Origin: Sporolactobacillus spathodeae
Lineage (GTDB): Bacteria; Bacillota; Bacilli; Bacillales; Sporolactobacillaceae
Assembly (NCBI RefSeq): GCF_016908935.1
Contig: NZ_JAFBEV010000012.1
Coordinates: 23,492 to 87,491 of the forward strand
Length of the DNA: 64,000 bases
Reading direction: 5' to 3'
The stretch's first letter is position 1. The number at the start of each line of letters is the position of its first letter. A model generated the notes under the pieces. That model did not search any database and was not told the origin of the DNA. It worked only from the letters and a program-made list of their open reading frames with translations. Below, piece after piece: positions 17,742 to 26,785 of the stretch. Made by a program: the position numbers and the translations under genes.

Positions 17742-18500
17742 TTACCAATCAATCTCTTCAGGATACGCTGATCCTTCCAAGCGTAGATCCTCGATCGAGC
17801 AATGATACTGGGCAGCCGTCTCAAGCAGATCAGTCATCATTTTCCGGTAATCGCCAGAACGATTGACAATCTGATTGGCGAACCGTGTCAAATTATTTAA
17901 GCGCTTTTCATTGTCCATTCCAATATATTTAATCGCCAATTGATCGACAAATTGAGTCGCATAGCCACCATAGTACGTATAATCATGCACCATCGCGTTA
18001 ACAAGCCGCACATAAGCGTTTTCCGAAACCGTATCTTTAAGCGCGCGCATCACAATCGCCTGAAAATGACGAACATAAGCAATCGCAGGATTGTAGATAA
18101 TTTTTGGTCGAAGCATCTTTTCCCCGATAGGGTTCGCCTTTTCAATTTTACGCGTATGCAGCAAGATGAAATCGTTCAGCACGGCGACGACAAAAATCAT
18201 CTCGACCCACACCGTATTAAAAGCGAACGTCACATTCTTTTCTGGTGTTACAACGCCTTGATATTTCATGATCTCATGGTTCATGCCGTTCGCGGTAGCG
18301 ACAACCTCGCGATCACCCTGAAAAGCATGACGCAGATCATACATGAAACCGAGCACACGAATTCGTGCCGCTCCATAAAGTTCATATTCATTCTCGTCAC
18401 CGATTAATTCGGCGAGCGCATCGTAAAGTTCATTAAAATCATCCAAATCACCGCTCAGTGTGACACCGGCAGCTTTTGGCGTGGTCATTGCATGCAACAT
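17742..18500 (-). CDS. Conserved hypothetical protein, possibly DUF6904-like
   Basis: A 252-aa soluble protein, not recognised with confidence. The opening (GVTLSGDLDDFNELYDALAE) resembles proteins annotated as DUF6904, but that is memory rather than proof. It is predicted mostly helical, without signal peptide, membrane segment or obvious catalytic motif; a central block (VNAMVHDYTYYGGYATQFVD) looks conserved. ATG with AGGAG ten bases upstream; a second ATG is four codons in. Monocistronic, flanked by a repeat element on one side and a 21-bp repeat array on the other. Confidence 0.6.
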   Translation of the reverse strand: MLHAMTTPKAAGVTLSGDLDDFNELYDALAELIGDENEYELYGAARIRVLGFMYDLRHAFQGDREVVATANGMNHEIMKYQGVVTPEKNVTFAFNTVWVEMIFVVAVLNDFILLHTRKIEKANPIGEKMLRPKIIYNPAIAYVRHFQAIVMRALKDTVSENAYVRLVNAMVHDYTYYGGYATQFVDQLAIKYIGMDNEKRLNNLTRFANQIVNRSGDYRKMMTDLLETAAQYHCSIEDLRLEGSAYPEEIDW

Positions 18501-18679
18501 CCAATCAATCTCCTAATCTCATGCTATTTTACTAATATAACATGATGATTGATTAATGTCTGCTATCAAAGTTATCCATTGATGCACAAATTTACCCATT
18601 ATCTAGCAAACGGATCATTGATTCAGAATTGTTGCGTATGCGCTTCTGACAAGGCCCTATTCTATCGCTGTCGCATTCG

Positions 18680-18945
18680 AGAAAAGTTAGGCCGTACCGA
18701 GGGAAAGTTTGGCCGAACCCGCGAAAAATTAGACCGAATCCGTGAAAGTTAGTCCGAACCGTGGATAAGTCACTCCTAAATCAAAAAAAGTTGCACCGAA
18801 TTTCGAGAGTCGCACCAAATCGAGCAATAGTCACACCGAATTTCGGATAAGTTGCTCCTAAATCAAGGAAAGTCACACCGAATTTCGGATAAATCGCACC
18901 CTACTCTGTCGAAGTTCCGCCCTACTCTGTTGGCATTCTAGCCTT
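18680..18945 (+). repeat. 21-bp tandem repeat array containing all three sequence classes
   Basis: About 12 units of 20-21 bp in one register. The first are class 1 (core GTTAGrCCGAAyCCGnG), the next class 2 (core GTCrCaCCGAATTTCGG, with GCTCCTAAATC variants), and the last two class 3 (core CCCTACTCTGTCGA). The shared frame is GTy-n-n-n-CC at the start and A-rich at the end. No ribosome site, no sensible protein. This array links sequence types that otherwise look unrelated elsewhere in the window. Confidence 0.85.
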
Positions 18946-18992
18946 GGCAACAGCTGAGCATTAATTTAATTCCGCTTAAACTTTCGCTTAGA

Positions 18993-19032
18993 CAAAAAAA
19001 CTTCCCCCTGCGCTTTGCAATAAGGGAAGCTT
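18993..19032 (-). terminator. Terminator of the hut/ABC operon
   Basis: Leftward stem GCTTCCC / GGGAAG with a 16-17 base loop followed by seven T, 20-60 bp past the ATPase stop codon. Confidence 0.75.
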
Positions 19033-19053
19033 TTCTCATTCGAGTAACAACAT

Positions 19054-19866
19054 TTATTTCACATTTAGTTTGTCAATATCGAGTTCCTGCAGGCTTTCGT
19101 TGCGAATCAGCTCAACGGCGCGCGCCTTGTACTCAAGGAATTGCGTGGACGTGCGCACCCGATAATCGCGCGGCCGCGGCAAATCTACATCGATAATGTC
19201 TTTGATTTTTCCGGGGCGGGATTTCATCACGACGACACGATCCGCCATGAAAATTGCTTCATCAATATCATGTGTGACGAGCAAAACGGTTTTCTGCGAT
19301 TGCTGCCAAACTTGCAGCAGAAGTTCCTGCATTAGCCCACGTGTTTGCATATCGAGCGCGCCAAACGGTTCGTCAAGCAAGATCACTTCAGGGTCATTAG
19401 CCAGTGCTCGAGCAATCGCTACCCGCTGCTTCATACCACCGGATAAAGCTTTCGGATAGACATTCTCAAAACCTTCAAGACCAACAATCTTGATATAACG
19501 ATTGGCCATTTCCGCGCGCTCGTCCGCGGAAACGCCTTTTTCTTTCAAACCAAATTCAATATTCTTTTTGACGCTCAGCCATGGGAACAGCGTATATGCC
19601 TGAAAAACCATGCCGCGATCCGGTCCTGGCCCGGTAACTTTTTTGCCGCCTAAAGTGATCGAACCTGTAGTTGGACGTTCCAGGCCACCAACGATACGAA
19701 GCAATGTCGATTTACCGCATCCGGAAGCGCCGAGAATTGAAACAAATTCTTTGTCTTTAACCGTTAAGTCAATGGTATCCAGCGCTTGAACGGATTCCTT
19801 GCCATGGCCGAATATTTTTGTGACACCGGAGATAACCAAGTTATCCTGTGTTGTTTTTTCTGTCAT
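19054..19866 (-). CDS. ABC transporter ATPase, nitrate/sulfonate/taurine family
   Basis: A 270-aa ATPase of the SsuB/TauB/ThiZ type. Walker A GASGCGKST, Q-loop region GMVFQAYTLFPW, signature LSGGMKQR, Walker B VILLDEPFGALD, H-loop LLVTHDIDEA are all intact. It powers the permease encoded 15 bp upstream together with the binding protein at 24338-25348. It is the last gene of the leftward island, closed by a terminator. The family transports sulfonates, thiamine precursors, pyrimidines and other small ring compounds; here the hut genes between binding protein and permease suggest an imidazole-type solute. ATG with AAGGAGTG upstream. Confidence 0.93.
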   Translation of the reverse strand: MTEKTTQDNLVISGVTKIFGHGKESVQALDTIDLTVKDKEFVSILGASGCGKSTLLRIVGGLERPTTGSITLGGKKVTGPGPDRGMVFQAYTLFPWLSVKKNIEFGLKEKGVSADERAEMANRYIKIVGLEGFENVYPKALSGGMKQRVAIARALANDPEVILLDEPFGALDMQTRGLMQELLLQVWQQSQKTVLLVTHDIDEAIFMADRVVVMKSRPGKIKDIIDVDLPRPRDYRVRTSTQFLEYKARAVELIRNESLQELDIDKLNVK

Positions 19867-19881
19867 TGTCTTTTCACTCCT

Positions 19882-20709
19882 TTAACTCCAAGGGAATAGG
19901 AGTCGGGATAACCATTTGAAAACATAGTCGAAGATTAAGCCGATAACGCCAATTGTCAGAATGCCGACAAAGATATTGGATGTATTAAGCATACGCTGTG
20001 ACTGGATAATCATATAGCCGATCCCAGAAGAGGCGCCGACCAACTCAGCGACAATGATATAGGTCCATGCCCAGCCGAGAATCATCCGCAGTGAGCTCAT
20101 AATCGCTGGCATGCTGGCGGGAAGGATCACGTGCCAGAGCACAGCTTTTTTTGAGGTGCCAAGCGTATAGGACACATCAATCAAATCATCCGCAACATTC
20201 TTAGTCGCTGCTGCAACCATCAGAATTAACTGCGGGAAACTGCCCATAAAAATTACGGCAATTTTTTGTGTTTCACTAACCCCAATCCAGAGAATGAACA
20301 ATGGAATGAAGGCCGAAGCAGGCAAGTAGCGGACAAAAGACATCAGCGGTTCAAGAAAACCTTCAATCGGTTTATAGACACCGAGCATAATGCCAAGCGG
20401 TACCGCGACAATCGCGGCAAGCACAAAGCCAGTCATCACTCGGTAGATCGTCACTGCGACGTCTCCGGTAAAATCAAGTTGGGTAAACAAACTAATACCC
20501 GACTGAAAAGTTTCCGATGGTGTGGGCAAGAAGAAGTTATCCACTAATTTACCGTAAGTCAGTAGACTCCAGACAGCAAGAACAAGAAGAAAACCGAACA
20601 CACCAAGCACGAGATACGTTGTATGCTTAATTTCGGCTTTTGGCGTAAAGGCCTGGGAGACCTTAGCTAGGAAACTGGTTTTTTCTGGTTTTTCTTTGGT
20701 GAGGGACAT
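19882..20709 (-). CDS. ABC transporter permease, SsuC/TauC family
   Basis: A 275-aa integral membrane protein with about six helices and the BPD_transp_1 coupling segment (YTLGTSKKAVLWHVILPASMP, an EAA-like loop that contacts the ATPase). The start is the ATG at 20709 seven bases after GGAGG; the TTG two codons upstream opens the same frame. Located between hutI (21 bp upstream) and the ATPase gene. One permease gene implies a homodimeric channel. Substrate inferred from context only. Confidence 0.92.
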   Translation of the reverse strand: MSLTKEKPEKTSFLAKVSQAFTPKAEIKHTTYLVLGVFGFLLVLAVWSLLTYGKLVDNFFLPTPSETFQSGISLFTQLDFTGDVAVTIYRVMTGFVLAAIVAVPLGIMLGVYKPIEGFLEPLMSFVRYLPASAFIPLFILWIGVSETQKIAVIFMGSFPQLILMVAAATKNVADDLIDVSYTLGTSKKAVLWHVILPASMPAIMSSLRMILGWAWTYIIVAELVGASSGIGYMIIQSQRMLNTSNIFVGILTIGVIGLIFDYVFKWLSRLLFPWS

Positions 20710-20730
20710 GGGCAAACCTCCGAGATTCTT

Positions 20731-21975
20731 TCAATTCTTAATAACTTTTCCTTTCTTAATCACGCGATCGACGCAATTGACAGCCGTTTTATACACAAGA
20801 TAGCTATAACTCGGGTATTTTAAAAGAAGCAAATCAGCTTCTTTCCCAACCTCGATGCTACCGATGCGGTCGGCACGATTCAGCGCGGCGGCACCATTGA
20901 GCGTAAACGCGGTCAGCGCCTCCGCCACGCTCATCTTCATATAGATGCAGGCGAGTGAGAAGATTAATGGCACAGATCCTGTGAAGCAACTCCCCGGATT
21001 CAGATCACTCGCAAGCGCTACTGCGCAGCCTTGGTCAATCATTTTCCGAGCCGGCGCATACGGTTTATTAAGACAAAACGCGGTTGCCGGCAGCAACGTG
21101 GCGACAACATCGGCTTCCGCCAAACGGCCAATACCGGTATCCGATGCCTCAAGTAAATGATCAGCGGACGCTGCCCCAAGTTCGGCTGCAAGCTCCGCCC
21201 CGCCAAGCTGTTCGATTTCATCTGCATGCAGCTTCAGACGCATCCCGAGCGCTTTTGCTTTAGCCAAGAGTCGCCGCGAGTCGTCAATCGATATCACGCC
21301 TTTTTCGCAAAATGCATCGCAATAATCGGCAAGTTTTTGACTAGCGACTTCTGGCAGCACGTCGGAAATCAGAAAATCAATATAATCGCTGTTTCTCCCT
21401 GCAAATTCACGCGGTACCGCGTGAGCGCCGAGAAAAGTCGACACAACATCAACAGGATGCGACGCATTCAACTTTTGCATCACGCCGAGCTGCTTGATCT
21501 CGTTATCATGATCCAGTCCATAACCGCTCTTTCCTTCGACGGTTGTTACACCGAATGCAAGCATTTCATCAAGACGCTCAAAGCCAGATTGATAGAGTTC
21601 ATCGAATGAACTGCTGCGCGTCGCTTGGACCGTATTTTCAATCCCGCCGCCAGCTTCCATGATTTCCATATAGCTTTTTCCTGAGAGACGCATCAGGAAC
21701 TCATCCGGACGATAGCCGCCAAAAACAAAATGGGTATGCGAATCAACGAAACCAGGCACGATGCTTTGATTCGTCGCGTCAATCACTGAATACTGGCTCG
21801 AATCATAATTTTTTAAAATTGTTTCAGTCGGCCCGACCGCCTGGATAATACCAGCTTCAATCACCACTGCACCATCATGAATCACCTGCAACTGATTCAT
21901 AGCCGAACCCGAGACTGCCTCTTTTCCTGTTGGTGTGGCAATCTCTGCCGCATGAACAAGCATTAATTTTGTCAT
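20731..21975 (-). CDS. hutI: Imidazolonepropionase
   Basis: A 414-aa amidohydrolase-superfamily enzyme that opens 4-imidazolone-5-propionate to N-formimino-L-glutamate. Visible metal and substrate motifs: VDSHTHFVFGGYRPDEF (HxH), KSGYGLD, LGAHAVPREF, LKLHADEIEQLGGAEL (metal His) and VALASDLNPGSC (Asp). Directly follows hutU by four bases, so the two steps are translated together. The start is the ATG at 21975; the frame extends 16 codons into hutU. hutH and the usual hutG are absent from the window. Confidence 0.95.
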   Translation of the reverse strand: MTKLMLVHAAEIATPTGKEAVSGSAMNQLQVIHDGAVVIEAGIIQAVGPTETILKNYDSSQYSVIDATNQSIVPGFVDSHTHFVFGGYRPDEFLMRLSGKSYMEIMEAGGGIENTVQATRSSSFDELYQSGFERLDEMLAFGVTTVEGKSGYGLDHDNEIKQLGVMQKLNASHPVDVVSTFLGAHAVPREFAGRNSDYIDFLISDVLPEVASQKLADYCDAFCEKGVISIDDSRRLLAKAKALGMRLKLHADEIEQLGGAELAAELGAASADHLLEASDTGIGRLAEADVVATLLPATAFCLNKPYAPARKMIDQGCAVALASDLNPGSCFTGSVPLIFSLACIYMKMSVAEALTAFTLNGAAALNRADRIGSIEVGKEADLLLLKYPSYSYLVYKTAVNCVDRVIKKGKVIKN

Positions 21976-21979
21976 GGGA

Positions 21980-24001
21980 TCACGCCTTACTTCCAGTGTT
22001 TTCAGTGAATAGCCGATCATCAACCAAGTAAGGGATGGTCAGTTGGTTCTCACCTTTGTACTTCTGATTGAAAGCGAGCGCTGTTTCAATCGAATGGTCG
22101 TTGCGTGCCCAGCTACGTCGAGCGACGCCGCCCATAACATCCCAAAGAATGCTTTTCTTAATGATTTCATCAACACGCGAACTACCATCAAGGACGAGTC
22201 CGAAACCACCATTAATCGACTTGCCGATACCGACCCCGCCGCCATTATGCAGCGCAACAAGGCTCATGCCACGTGCGGCATTACCGGCGAAACATTGCAC
22301 AGCCATATCCGCCATGACATTGCTGCCGTCTTTGATATTCGCTGTCTCTCGGAACGGAGAATCGGTACCGCTGACATCGTGATGATCACGGCCAATCATG
22401 ACCGGTCCGATTTCGCCATTACGCACCATTTCATTGAATTTGAGCGCAATTGCAATCCGTCCTTCTGCGTCTTGATAGAGAATCCGCGCTTTCGTACCGA
22501 CAACCATCTTATTTTTCTCTGCGTCGCGAATCCAGTTGTAGTTGTCGCGATCCTGATAGCGCCGTTCCGGATCAATACAGCTCATCGCAGCCAAATCGGT
22601 TTGATGCAAGTCCGCATCCGTACCGCTCAGGCAGACCCAACGGAACGGACCGTAGCCATAATCGAATAATTGCGGGCCCATGATATCCTCAACATAGGAT
22701 GGAAGCGTAAAGCCGTCTTTTTCATCGACACCATTTTTAGAAATTTCTTTTACGCCGGCGTCATAGACCGCTTTAAGAAAGGAATTTCCATAATCAAAAA
22801 AGTAGGTGCCCTTATCAGTCAGTGCTTTAATCGCTTCGTAATGATGAATGAGCGTTTGATCAACCAGCTTTTTGAATGCCGCGCGATCTTCATGAAGCAG
22901 CTTGGTTCGTTCTTCAAAACTAATACCCTGCGGACAATAGCCACCGTCGTAAACCGCATGACACGACGTCTGGTCAGAGAGCAGATCGACTTTAATATTA
23001 TGTGCCACTGCATAGTCTAGCAAATCGACGACATTGCCTTCATAAGCAATCGAAATCGTTGTTTTATTCTTCAAATGTTCGTCAGCAACCCGGAAAACTT
23101 CAGCCAGATCCGACGAGGACATCCCGACCCATCCTTGATTCAGGCGCGTTTCGATTCGCGACGGATCTACCTCGGCGATGATCCCAACGCCATTGGCAAT
23201 TTCAACTGCCTTCGGTTGCGCGCCGCTCATGCCGCCAAGTCCGGAACTGATGAACAAGTGACCAGCCAAGTCGCCTTCACTTGGAATGCCGAGTTTCTGG
23301 CGTCCGGCATTAAGCAATGTGTTATAGGTGCCATGCACGATGCCCTGTGGACCAATATACATCCAGCCGCCGGCAGTCATTTGGCCATAATTGGCAACGC
23401 CCATCTGTTCGGCGACTTCCCAATCGTCCAGATTATCAAACATACCCACCATCAACGCATTCGTGATAATCACGCGTGGCGCTTCCTTTTTCGTCCGGAA
23501 CAAGCCAAGTGGATGACCGGATTCGAGGACGAGTGTTTGATCGGCTTCCATAATCTCTAGATATTTTTTAATCAAACGATATTGCATCCAGTTCTGGCAG
23601 ACGCTTCCTGTTTCGCCGTAGGTCACTAGTTCGTAAGGATAAAGAGCAACATCAAAGTCGAGATTGTTATCAATCATTACCTGAAACGCCTTACCCTCAA
23701 GGCATTTGCCTTTATAGGTATCAATTGGTTTTCCATGAATCCGTCCTGCCGGGCGAAAACGGTAACCGTAAATACGGCCCCTTGTTTCCAGCTCCTGGCG
23801 GAATTCCGGTAATAATTGTTCGTGATATTTTTCCGGGATATAGCGCAAAGCATTGCGGAGTGCGACTTCTGTTTGCTTCGCATCCAGTGAATAGCCTCTG
23901 TCAGGCGCCCGGCGAATGCCTGGGACAAATTCAGGCATTTCTGGAAGTTGGTCATCCAGTGTGACTGCCATCGAATCTAAGATCTTTTGGTTAACGCTCA
24001 T
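21980..24001 (-). CDS. hutU: Urocanate hydratase, long form
   Basis: A 673-aa NAD-dependent enzyme that hydrates urocanate to imidazolonepropionate. It is about 120 residues longer than the 550-aa Bacillus/Pseudomonas form and has the length of the enzyme in streptococci and many anaerobes. Core blocks are clear: GQMTAGGWMYIGPQGIVHGT, GLGGMSGAQPKA, QTSCHAVYDGGYCPQG and near the C-terminus CFAGNAARGMSLVALHNGGG with the conserved Cys region. ATG after AAGGAGGTATTG. It follows a terminator and a repeat element that separate it from the binding-protein gene, so hutU-hutI-permease-ATPase may have a weaker or separate transcript. A thiourocanate-type substrate cannot be excluded from sequence alone. 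Confidence 0.94.
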   Translation of the reverse strand: MSVNQKILDSMAVTLDDQLPEMPEFVPGIRRAPDRGYSLDAKQTEVALRNALRYIPEKYHEQLLPEFRQELETRGRIYGYRFRPAGRIHGKPIDTYKGKCLEGKAFQVMIDNNLDFDVALYPYELVTYGETGSVCQNWMQYRLIKKYLEIMEADQTLVLESGHPLGLFRTKKEAPRVIITNALMVGMFDNLDDWEVAEQMGVANYGQMTAGGWMYIGPQGIVHGTYNTLLNAGRQKLGIPSEGDLAGHLFISSGLGGMSGAQPKAVEIANGVGIIAEVDPSRIETRLNQGWVGMSSSDLAEVFRVADEHLKNKTTISIAYEGNVVDLLDYAVAHNIKVDLLSDQTSCHAVYDGGYCPQGISFEERTKLLHEDRAAFKKLVDQTLIHHYEAIKALTDKGTYFFDYGNSFLKAVYDAGVKEISKNGVDEKDGFTLPSYVEDIMGPQLFDYGYGPFRWVCLSGTDADLHQTDLAAMSCIDPERRYQDRDNYNWIRDAEKNKMVVGTKARILYQDAEGRIAIALKFNEMVRNGEIGPVMIGRDHHDVSGTDSPFRETANIKDGSNVMADMAVQCFAGNAARGMSLVALHNGGGVGIGKSINGGFGLVLDGSSRVDEIIKKSILWDVMGGVARRSWARNDHSIETALAFNQKYKGENQLTIPYLVDDRLFTENTGSKA

Positions 24002-24042
24002 TGCAATACCTCCTTGATAAAAACCTTAATACCGCGCTTATT

Positions 24043-24066
24043 AAAGGCGGCATTCCGGTTGCCTTT
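24043..24066 (-). promoter_or_regulatory. Hairpin in the hutU leader
   Basis: AAAGGC (24043-24048) and GCCTTT (24061-24066) form a small inverted repeat about 42 bases before the hutU ATG, followed closely by a second possible TTAAT/ATTAA stem. No T-run, so not a terminator; it could be an operator or leader structure. Confidence 0.3.
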
Positions 24067-24089
24067 CTGCGATAATGCTTAAGAAAAAC

Positions 24090-24262
24090 TAAGCTTTGCC
24101 AAATTATTTTTTGCAAAAGTTACGCTCCGGCTGCTCGCTTGCCGCGGGCGCCGCGCGTCTACTCAGACAAGCTAGAATCTGCGCGGTCTCACCTGGCTCG
24201 CTTTTCCCGCAAGGCGCCAGAGCACGCTAAATTTTTGCATTAAATTAGATACATGCTTTACT
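24090..24262 (+). repeat. Dispersed intergenic element
   Basis: Full copy: GCCAAATTATTTTTTGCAA start, TTACGCTCCGG, GCTTGCCGCGGGCGCCGCG, ATCTGCGCGGTCTCAC, TTTTCCCGCAAGGCGCCAG and an ATACATGCTTTA right end. It lies inside the operon, antisense to transcription, between the binding-protein terminator and hutU. Confidence 0.82.
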
Positions 24263-24268
24263 TGAGAA

Positions 24269-24314
24269 TAAAAAATTCCGCTTACCGAAAAATCCGTGTC
24301 CGTGCAAGCGGAAA
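24269..24314 (-). terminator. Intra-operon terminator after the ABC binding-protein gene
   Basis: Leftward stem TTCCGCTTG / AAGCGGAA followed by TTTTTTATT, 25 bp past the binding-protein stop. It would let the binding protein be made in excess over the downstream hutU-hutI-permease-ATPase genes. Confidence 0.78.
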
Positions 24315-24337
24315 GAATGAGATTGTCAAGATTCGGT

Positions 24338-25348
24338 TTATTTATTCACGAACTGGCCGTCAATCAAGTCCGTCGCTTTTGGCTGCTTTTTAATCAGACC
24401 AACCTTTTTCCAGAATGTTGCTGCCTTATTGGTTACATCATAGATTAAGCCTGGCTTAGCTTTCGTTCCGAAATATTTTTCATTGCCTGCTTTGTCGTAG
24501 AACGTAACATCTGGTTCTTCAGCCGTGAAATCACTGACCGTCTGGCCCATGCTCTTTGCCATGATTTTATTGGCTTCAGCCGGATGCTTTTTCGCGTAGC
24601 TCAAAGCGTCAAACCAAGCATTGACAATGCCTTGTACCAGTTTCGGATTCTGCTTGATGAAGTCCTGGCGCAGACCAAGCGAATCAACAATCAGACCTGG
24701 TGTCTTATCACTTGAGAGAAGCACATGACCAAATGATGTTTTTTCCGCTTTGGTCAGCCATGGCTGCCAAGTTACTGCAGCGTCAACTTTGCCACCGACA
24801 AACGCCGCGCCTGCATCACCAGCACTCATATTAACGACTTTGACATCGCTCAATTTCATGCCCTTTTGATCGAGCATGTACATGAACCAGAAATAGCTAG
24901 CACCGCCGCTTGTATCAATTGCAACTGTTTTTCCTTTCAGATCCTGGAATGTTTTAATCGACTTCTTGGCGACAATTCCGTCACCGCCGCTCGACGTATC
25001 AAGTGCAAGGATCTGAGAAACCGGAATATTAGCTGCCGACGTCATCACGTGGGTATCGACCGTTGTCATGAAGCCCTGAATACGGTTTGCTGCCATCGCC
25101 GTCCGCCGGTCTGACGCGCTCTGAATGGTTTGCAGCTTGACATTGACGCCATTTTTCTTGAAAAGACCTTTTTGTTCTGCCAAATACATCGGTGCGAAAC
25201 CAATCCATGAGGAAATGCCGAGTTTTACAGGACCCTTAAATGTGTTTTTAGCACTCGATTTGTCTGAGCTGCTAGAAGAAGAACAGCCGGAGAGTAGGAG
25301 TGACAGGCAAAGTACACTGGCGATAACAAGAGCAAACAGTTTTTTCAT
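24338..25348 (-). CDS. ABC substrate-binding lipoprotein, NMT1/SsuA-like
   Basis: A 336-aa lipoprotein: signal peptide with lipobox LLSGC (lipidated Cys near residue 22), a Ser-rich linker, then a periplasmic-binding type II fold (LGISSWIGFAPMYLAEQKGLF, VGGKVDAAVTWQPWLTKAEK). The second block is typical of NMT1/TauA/SsuA proteins. It delivers solute to the permease and ATPase encoded at 19882-20709 and 19054-19866. Positioned between the 2-hydroxyacid dehydrogenase gene and a terminator. ATG with AGGGAGG upstream. The ligand is unknown; an imidazole carboxylate is inferred from the neighbouring hut genes. Confidence 0.9.
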   Translation of the reverse strand: MKKLFALVIASVLCLSLLLSGCSSSSSSDKSSAKNTFKGPVKLGISSWIGFAPMYLAEQKGLFKKNGVNVKLQTIQSASDRRTAMAANRIQGFMTTVDTHVMTSAANIPVSQILALDTSSGGDGIVAKKSIKTFQDLKGKTVAIDTSGGASYFWFMYMLDQKGMKLSDVKVVNMSAGDAGAAFVGGKVDAAVTWQPWLTKAEKTSFGHVLLSSDKTPGLIVDSLGLRQDFIKQNPKLVQGIVNAWFDALSYAKKHPAEANKIMAKSMGQTVSDFTAEEPDVTFYDKAGNEKYFGTKAKPGLIYDVTNKAATFWKKVGLIKKQPKATDLIDGQFVNK

Positions 25349-25390
25349 TGAAAAGCCTCCCTTATTGTCGGATTATTTATGATTGTTTCT

Positions 25391-26356
25391 TTAAAAAACA
25401 GCATCTTCTGATTTTTCACCTTGCAAAATCCTCACGACATTCCCTGCCGCGCGCCGCTTCAAGGTTTCCAATGATTCAGTGGATAGATAAGAAACATGCG
25501 GCGTCACATGGATGCCGGGCACATGGAAAATCGGTTCATTGCCCATTGGCGGCTCTTCCGAGATGACATCGAGCATCGCGCCGGAAATCGTCTTCGCCTG
25601 AACAGCCTCAATTAAGTCCGCCTCATTAATGACCTTGCCGCGAGACGTGTTGATGATGTGTGCCGATTGCTTCATCTGGCGGAATTGTTCCGCCGCAATC
25701 AAGTGATGGACATTTTCGTCATATTTCGTATGAATGGTGATGAAATCCGCAAGGGCTAACCCTTCGTCAAGACTAACTTGGCGAATGCCCTGCTTCGCTT
25801 CAGCTGCCGCATCAATCCGCGGGTCGCAGGCAAGGACCGTCATCCCCATACGCAAGGCCTTCTGAGCTACTGTTCGGCCAATTCGGCCAAGCCCGATGAT
25901 CAACAATGTTGACGATTGAATGCGCGGATTCAGCCTGCCGGCTGCCTGCGCACCCCAAGGACCCTTGTCCGCAGCCGCAAAATAATAGGAAAGATTTTTA
26001 TTAAAGAAATAAATGGCGGCAATGACATAATCAGAAACATCTTCCACGCAATACCCTGGGACAAAAGTGACGGTAATCGCCTTTTCCTTGGCCGCATCAA
26101 TCGCTATTCGGTCGTATCCACCTCCGTAAACGGCAATAATTTGACATCGTGTCAGCTTTTCAATTGTTTCTTTCGGCATATCTATATAAACCTGACAGAG
26201 GATGGCATCGGCGTCTTTCCCGAAATCGTCTAAATCCTTTAAATAATCATTTCCAGAATGGCGAATCTCACAATCTGGAAAAGCATCCTTCAAAATGCTT
26301 GTTTCGGTCTGATAATCCGACCATTCTTCATCAATAATCCAAATCAATGGTTTCAC
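25391..26356 (-). CDS. D-isomer-specific 2-hydroxyacid dehydrogenase (CtBP-like)
   Basis: A 321-aa NAD(P)-dependent oxidoreductase. The nucleotide loop is canonical (IIGLGRIGRTVA) with Asp after beta-2 (LACDPR), and catalytic Arg (NTSRGKVINE), Glu (DVISEEP) and His (VTPHVSYLS) are present. This contrasts with the paralogue at 4664-5635, whose loop is altered. It would interconvert a 2-oxoacid and a 2-hydroxyacid within the island, perhaps a side-chain oxidation before the hut steps. GTG start seven bases after GGAGG. 24 bp downstream of the aconitase X small subunit. Confidence 0.9.
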   Translation of the reverse strand: MKPLIWIIDEEWSDYQTETSILKDAFPDCEIRHSGNDYLKDLDDFGKDADAILCQVYIDMPKETIEKLTRCQIIAVYGGGYDRIAIDAAKEKAITVTFVPGYCVEDVSDYVIAAIYFFNKNLSYYFAAADKGPWGAQAAGRLNPRIQSSTLLIIGLGRIGRTVAQKALRMGMTVLACDPRIDAAAEAKQGIRQVSLDEGLALADFITIHTKYDENVHHLIAAEQFRQMKQSAHIINTSRGKVINEADLIEAVQAKTISGAMLDVISEEPPMGNEPIFHVPGIHVTPHVSYLSTESLETLKRRAAGNVVRILQGEKSEDAVF

Positions 26357-26380
26357 TTTGTTACCTCCAACTGCACGCTT

Positions 26381-26785
26381 TTACTGAATCGTTACCTGAC
26401 CCTTATCCGCGTCAAGAAGCACATGATCGCCGTTTTTGATTTTTTCATAAAACGCTTCATCAACTTTGTCGACAACAGGCAGTTCCATGATAATCGAGCT
26501 CGCTACAAGAACGGTATCCGGATAGCGAATAATCAACGCTTTCGGTCCTTTTCCAGTCATTTTCAGTTGATACATGCCATCCGCCTGAACGACTGAACTG
26601 CCTTTCCCGCTCGGAAAAATCAAAATCTTATCCGCGACCGACTGACCTTCGAGCGCGTGATTTTTTTCAATCACCTTGCCCGTTTCCGGATCAACTAGAT
26701 AGAAACATAGATCATCCGTCGACACGAGTACTTCGCCTTCAATCACACCTTCTGATACTTTGTGACAGGAAAAAGTTTCAGCCAT
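26381..26785 (-). CDS. Aconitase X swivel-domain small subunit (DUF126)
   Basis: A 134-aa swivel domain that pairs with the catalytic subunit encoded immediately upstream (stop and start overlap by one base, TGATG). The block IFPSGKGSSVVQADGMYQL is the family signature and carries the mobile-domain Ser-Ser segment. Two-gene aconitase X enzymes include archaeal mevalonate-5-phosphate dehydratase and bacterial cis-3-hydroxy-L-proline dehydratases; all remove water from a carboxylate with a beta-hydroxy group. The substrate here is not known. Confidence 0.88.
   Translation of the reverse strand: MAETFSCHKVSEGVIEGEVLVSTDDLCFYLVDPETGKVIEKNHALEGQSVADKILIFPSGKGSSVVQADGMYQLKMTGKGPKALIIRYPDTVLVASSIIMELPVVDKVDEAFYEKIKNGDHVLLDADKGQVTIQ

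Noticed and set aside
22043..22669. A 208-codon ORF antisense to hutU
   Set aside because: Lies wholly inside a well-supported gene on the other strand; a codon-bias shadow.
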